Shown: piece by piece, positions 60,585 through 64,000 of the stretch
Position numbering within the stretch: the first letter of the stretch is position 1
Layout of the letters: each line of letters opens with the position of its first letter
Assembly: GCA_947090765.1 (NCBI GenBank)
Contig: OX352322.1
Coordinates: forward strand, 2,189,501-2,253,500
Direction: 5' to 3'
From: Pseudomonas sp. MM223
Lineage (GTDB): Bacteria; Pseudomonadota; Gammaproteobacteria; Pseudomonadales; Pseudomonadaceae
Length of the DNA: 64,000 bases
Program-made: the position numbers and the translations under genes
The notes under the pieces: model-generated
What the model was told of the DNA's origin: nothing
Database searches by the model: none
Seen by the model: the letters and a program-made list of their open reading frames with translations, nothing else

Positions 60585-61712
60585 ATGCTGGTAACTGACG
60601 AGCAACAACAGATCGCCGACGCGGTACGCGCCTTTGCCCAGGAACGCCTGAAACCCTTTGCCGAGCAGTGGGACAAAGAACACCGCTTCCCCAAGGAGGC
60701 CATCGATGAGATGGCCGAGCTGGGCCTGTTCGGCATGCTGGTGCCGGAGCAGTGGGGCGGCAGTGACACCGGTTACGTGGCCTACGCCATGGCCCTGGAG
60801 GAGATCGCTGCTGGTGATGGTGCCTGTTCGACCATCATGAGCGTGCACAACTCGGTGGGTTGCGTGCCGATCCTGCGTTTCGGCAGCGAGCAGCAAAAAG
60901 AGCAGTTTCTCACCCCGCTGGCCACGGGTGCGATGCTGGGCGCCTTCGCCCTGACCGAACCGCAGGCAGGTTCTGATGCCAGCAGCCTGAAAACCCGTGC
61001 AAAGCTCGATGGTGACCACTACGTGCTCAACGGCAGCAAGCAGTTCATCACCTCCGGGCAAAATGCCGGGGTGGTGATTGTGTTTGCCGTGACGGACCCT
61101 GAGGCCGGCAAACGTGGCATCAGTGCCTTCATCGTGCCTACCGATACGCCGGGCTACCAGGTGGCGCGGGTTGAAGACAAACTCGGCCAGCATGCGTCCG
61201 ACACCTGCCAGATTGTGTTCGACAACGTGCGCGTGCCGGTGGCCAACCGCCTGGGCGCCGAAGGCGAGGGCTACAAGATTGCTTTGGCCAACCTCGAAGG
61301 CGGCCGCATCGGTATCGCCTCGCAGGCCGTGGGCATGGCCCGTGCGGCATTCGAAGTGGCGCGTGACTACGCCAACGAACGGCAAAGCTTTGGCAAGGCG
61401 CTGATCGAGCACCAGGCCGTGGCTTTCCGCCTGGCCGACATGGCGACGAAAATTGCCGTGGCCCGGCAGATGGTGCTGCACGCTGCCGCACTGCGCGACG
61501 CCGGGCGCCCGGCGCTGGTGGAAGCGTCGATGGCCAAGCTGTTTGCCTCGGAAATGGCCGAAAAGGTCTGTTCGGATGCCTTGCAGACCCTGGGCGGTTA
61601 TGGCTATCTGAGTGACTTCCCGCTGGAGCGGATCTACCGCGACGTTCGGGTTTGCCAGATCTACGAAGGCACCAGCGACATTCAGCGCATGGTCATTGCG
61701 CGCAATCTTTGA
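60585..61712 (+). CDS. Acyl-CoA dehydrogenase (short/branched-chain type)
   Basis: A 375-residue FAD enzyme with the whole acyl-CoA dehydrogenase pattern: [19 protein letters not shown] (FAD/substrate), [77 protein letters not shown], and the catalytic base Glu361 in [17 protein letters not shown]. Short/branched substrates such as 2-methylbutanoyl- or butanoyl-CoA are likely given the neighbours. Nine bases separate it from the thiolase. Confidence 0.92.
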   Translation: MLVTDEQQQIADAVRAFAQERLKPFAEQWDKEHRFPKEAIDEMAELGLFGMLVPEQWGGSDTGYVAYAMALEEIAAGDGACSTIMSVHNSVGCVPILRFGSEQQKEQFLTPLATGAMLGAFALTEPQAGSDASSLKTRAKLDGDHYVLNGSKQFITSGQNAGVVIVFAVTDPEAGKRGISAFIVPTDTPGYQVARVEDKLGQHASDTCQIVFDNVRVPVANRLGAEGEGYKIALANLEGGRIGIASQAVGMARAAFEVARDYANERQSFGKALIEHQAVAFRLADMATKIAVARQMVLHAAALRDAGRPALVEASMAKLFASEMAEKVCSDALQTLGGYGYLSDFPLERIYRDVRVCQIYEGTSDIQRMVIARNL

Positions 61713-61725
61713 AGGAGCAGACTGC

Positions 61726-62499
61726 ATGGCATTCGAAACCATCCTGTTGGACATCCACGGCAAGGTCGGCCTGATTACCCTCAACCGCCCGCAGGCGCTG
61801 AACGCGCTGAACGCGCAGATCGTTGGCGAGATCAACCAGGCGCTGGACCAGCTCGAACGCGACCCGAACATCGGCTGCGTGGTGCTCACGGGGTCGGCCA
61901 AGGCCTTTGCCGCTGGCGCCGACATCAAGGAAATGGCCGACCTGCAATACCCGCAGATCTACGTCGATGACCTGTTCAGCGATGCCGACCGGATTGCCAA
62001 CCGCCGCAAGCCGATCATTGCTGCGGTATCCGGCTTCGCCCTGGGCGGCGGCTGCGAGCTGGCCATGATGTGTGACTTCATCCTCGCTGCCGACAACGCC
62101 AAATTTGGTCAGCCGGAAATCAACCTCGGTGTGCTGCCGGGCATGGGCGGCACCCAGCGGCTCACCCGTGCGGTGGGCAAGGCCAAGGCCATGGAACTGT
62201 GCCTGACCGGCCGCCTGATGGGCGCCGAAGAGGCTGAGCGTGCTGGCCTGGTGGCGCGTATCGTGCCGCAGGCGGAGTTGGTGGAAGAGGCGCTGAAAGT
62301 GGCGGCGACCATCGCCAGCAAATCGATCCCGGTAAGCATGATGGTCAAGGAAAGCGTCAACCGGGCGTTCGAAGTCACCCTCAGTGAAGGCGTGCGCTTC
62401 GAGCGCCGGGTGTTCCACGCGGCCTTTGCCACCGAGGACCAGAAGGAAGGCATGGCGGCGTTCATTGCCAAGCGCGAGGCGCAGTTCAAGGACCGCTGA
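61726..62499 (+). CDS. Enoyl-CoA hydratase
   Basis: A 257-residue crotonase-family enzyme. Motifs: [15 protein letters not shown], oxyanion region [18 protein letters not shown], the first catalytic Glu in [19 protein letters not shown] and the second in [20 protein letters not shown]. These are both present, so it is an active hydratase. GGAG lies before the ATG at 61726, which begins [14 protein letters not shown]. It completes the acyl-CoA operon and is followed by a terminator. Confidence 0.93.
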   Translation: MAFETILLDIHGKVGLITLNRPQALNALNAQIVGEINQALDQLERDPNIGCVVLTGSAKAFAAGADIKEMADLQYPQIYVDDLFSDADRIANRRKPIIAAVSGFALGGGCELAMMCDFILAADNAKFGQPEINLGVLPGMGGTQRLTRAVGKAKAMELCLTGRLMGAEEAERAGLVARIVPQAELVEEALKVAATIASKSIPVSMMVKESVNRAFEVTLSEGVRFERRVFHAAFATEDQKEGMAAFIAKREAQFKDR

Positions 62500-62508
62500 G
62501 TGGCGGGC

Positions 62509-62536
62509 GGGGCGCCGACAAGCGGCGGCGCCCCTT
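62509..62536. terminator. Bidirectional terminator after the acyl-CoA operon
   Basis: GGGGCGCCG-(8)-CGGCGCCCC is a perfect nine-pair stem followed by TTGCTT, between convergent genes whose stops lie within 40 bases. Confidence 0.75.
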
Positions 62537-62539
62537 GCT

Positions 62540-64000
62540 TCAGGCGTTGAAGAAGTACTGTTCTGCTGCCGCCTGGTCGATCGGGCTGCGGTAAACCTCC
62601 ACCGTATGGCCGTGGCTATCTACAGCGGTATGCCCCCGTGCCATGCGTTGCTCCGCCGTTTTCAAGTGGGCTGCGGTGTAGGCCGGCTTGTCGGTGTCCG
62701 GTCGGGGGTAATGGAAGTGTGCATACCACAGGTCTTCACCGGCATGGCGAATGATGTACTCATCCAGATAATCATCGGCACGCCCTGGTAGTTTGGCCAG
62801 GCGCTGACGGGCGCTGCGGGCCTGGATTTGCACCTGTGCGTGCTCCAACAGGAAACGCAGTTCGCTCATCCTTGGCTTTTGCTTGAGTGCGGCACGTATG
62901 CGCAGCTGTGTCGCTTGCGTAGACAGTGTGGCAGACAGGTCTTCCAGTGCCTTGATACTCAAGGCCGCGTCACCCTCACGGCTTCCCTCGTCGGTTTCAT
63001 TGGCCCTTGTCAGGTGTTGCTCGATGGCGCGGCGATGGGTGTCGAGTACGTCACGGTGATGATCGAGGATTTCTTCGATTTCTACAGGCAGATAGCTGCG
63101 GGTTTTGGCGCTTTGCATCAGGGCCAGGTCCTTGCGCGCGCTTTTCAGGTGCTTGTCGGCTTGCCTGAGCAGCGTTTTCAGTTTGGCGGGCGCAGGTGCG
63201 GCTGGCTTGGCCAACGCGCTCGGCAATGCAACCCATTGGCCCTGTTCGCGCTTGTAACTGCGGGCAACGCTGCCTTCGCTAGCGCCGGGTATATCGACAA
63301 TATCCAGGTTTTCGGCGCGAGGTTGCCCGAGCATCAAGCCGTCTTCCTGTGTTTCGATCAGGCCCGGCAAGTGGCGGGTTAACTGGGTGACGGAGTTGGA
63401 AGGTGGGGCATCAGGGTACTCGGCCAGATCATCTGCCACCTCTTTGCCGTAATCGCCCACATCGGTTTGCAACTGCCGCAGTACCGAGGGAACCGCGGCA
63501 GCGTCGAATTGCTCCTCCAATATCGTCAAGCGACGTTTTGCCGTGGCCAGGTGCCCGGCGATGCTTTCAAGCAGCCGTCGCCTGATTTCGTCTGCTGGGT
63601 TTTGCTGTTTCGCCAACTGCAGGCGCTGGCTGATGGCCAGTTCGATACTGTTCCAGAAGCGGTCAAGCCAGTAGTTGGCGGTAACGTCGATATCCAGGAT
63701 TGAAATGCGGTTTGTGCAGGCTTCGATACGCATCATCCGCCAGTACAAGGGTGACCAGCCTGCCACTTTCTGTTTCAAACTGTTGTACATGCCTGTGGCG
63801 TTGGGCAAGGAGGGACTGGCGAGCTGGCGCAGTTGCTCCAGCCTCTTTTCCAGGGCGACGGCGTTGGCGAAAAGCTGATCAGCGAGGTCATACAGCGTGC
63901 CAAGGCGTGGGGTCAGGATGGCGACATCCTCGTCGCTGACGTCGTCCTTGTTTTCGATCATTTCGGCAAGCCGTGCCCGTTCAGGTTTGTGCAGCCGCCT
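62540..64000 (-). CDS. Large helical protein, C-terminal part (window edge), possibly toxin-like
   Basis: The frame is open through base 64000, so only the last about 486 residues are seen. They are strongly helical and rich in coiled-coil-like stretches (for example LYDLADQLFANAVALEKRLEQLRQL and ADKHLKSARKDLALMQSAKT), with a central Pro/Ala linker (LAKPAAPAPAKLK). The C-terminus includes HAGEDLWYAHFHYPRPDTDKPAYTAAHLKTAEQRM and ends QAAAEQYFFNA. This end is like that of large Pseudomonas proteins with DUF6543/dermonecrotic-toxin domains, the same N-terminal family as the NEL protein at 52253, but the N-terminus is needed to confirm. It is convergent with the acyl-CoA operon. Confidence 0.6.
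   Translation of the reverse strand, partial: RRLHKPERARLAEMIENKDDVSDEDVAILTPRLGTLYDLADQLFANAVALEKRLEQLRQLASPSLPNATGMYNSLKQKVAGWSPLYWRMMRIEACTNRISILDIDVTANYWLDRFWNSIELAISQRLQLAKQQNPADEIRRRLLESIAGHLATAKRRLTILEEQFDAAAVPSVLRQLQTDVGDYGKEVADDLAEYPDAPPSNSVTQLTRHLPGLIETQEDGLMLGQPRAENLDIVDIPGASEGSVARSYKREQGQWVALPSALAKPAAPAPAKLKTLLRQADKHLKSARKDLALMQSAKTRSYLPVEIEEILDHHRDVLDTHRRAIEQHLTRANETDEGSREGDAALSIKALEDLSATLSTQATQLRIRAALKQKPRMSELRFLLEHAQVQIQARSARQRLAKLPGRADDYLDEYIIRHAGEDLWYAHFHYPRPDTDKPAYTAAHLKTAEQRMARGHTAVDSHGHTVEVYRSPIDQAAAEQYFFNA

Overview
The window is high-GC Gammaproteobacterial chromosome and almost certainly comes from the Pseudomonas putida group. The supporting evidence is paired REP elements (REPINs) at many gene ends, PauR/Spu-type polyamine genes, an IutY-type hybrid sigma/anti-sigma gene next to an IutA-type receptor, copAB, phnWX, and a gene order that from about 22.8 kb to the end follows what I remember of P. 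putida KT2440 (PP_2183 to about PP_2218; from memory, not checked). No integrase, transposase, tRNA, rRNA or CRISPR array was seen.

Layout. 0-4 kb: an L,D-transpeptidase-like pair, DUF1330, a flavin-binding PNPOx-like protein, an atypical SDR and a GcvA-like LysR regulator. 4.2-10.6 kb: polyamine catabolism (gamma-glutamylpolyamine synthetase, gamma-glutamyl-GABA hydrolase, SpuC aminotransferase) bracketed by two 184-residue XRE-cupin paralogues, then an MFS transporter. 10.6-22.5 kb looks accessory: a nucleotidyltransferase-like protein, a candidate toxin-antitoxin pair with MqsR-like toxin and an unusual zinc/ribbon-helix-helix antitoxin, the sulfone monooxygenase gene sfnG behind a good sigma-54 promoter, a second flavin monooxygenase, and a TonB receptor, IclR regulator and FecBCDE-like iron-chelate ABC system with Fur-like sites. 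22.8-28 kb: NAD-dependent molybdenum formate dehydrogenase fdsGBAD. 28-31 kb: universal stress protein, MiaE and small proteins. 31-35 kb: iutY-iutA cell-surface signalling. 35-40.8 kb: LysR, orphan polyamine-binding protein, agmatinase-like enzyme, PQQ-type sugar dehydrogenase and zapE. 41-48 kb: alpha/beta hydrolase, the copA-copB-DUF411-yqaA copper operon, a U32 protein (TrhP/YegQ) and an AI-2E family permease. 48-52 kb: phnX, phnW, LysR and AraC regulators. 52-57 kb: a 1533-residue LRR/NEL-domain E3 ubiquitin-ligase-like protein. 57-62.5 kb: an acyl-CoA degradation operon. The window ends inside a large alpha-helical protein on the minus strand.

Five single-base frameshifts hit four otherwise well conserved genes (fdsB; zapE twice; the LysR next to phnW; the AraC after it). 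All can be rejoined on paper into full-length family members, so they are as likely to be residual sequencing errors as real decay.

The most interesting candidates are the two-gene toxin-antitoxin-like locus at 11.4-12.3 kb, the NEL ligase at 52.3-56.9 kb, and the sigma-54 promoter with upstream palindrome in front of sfnG.
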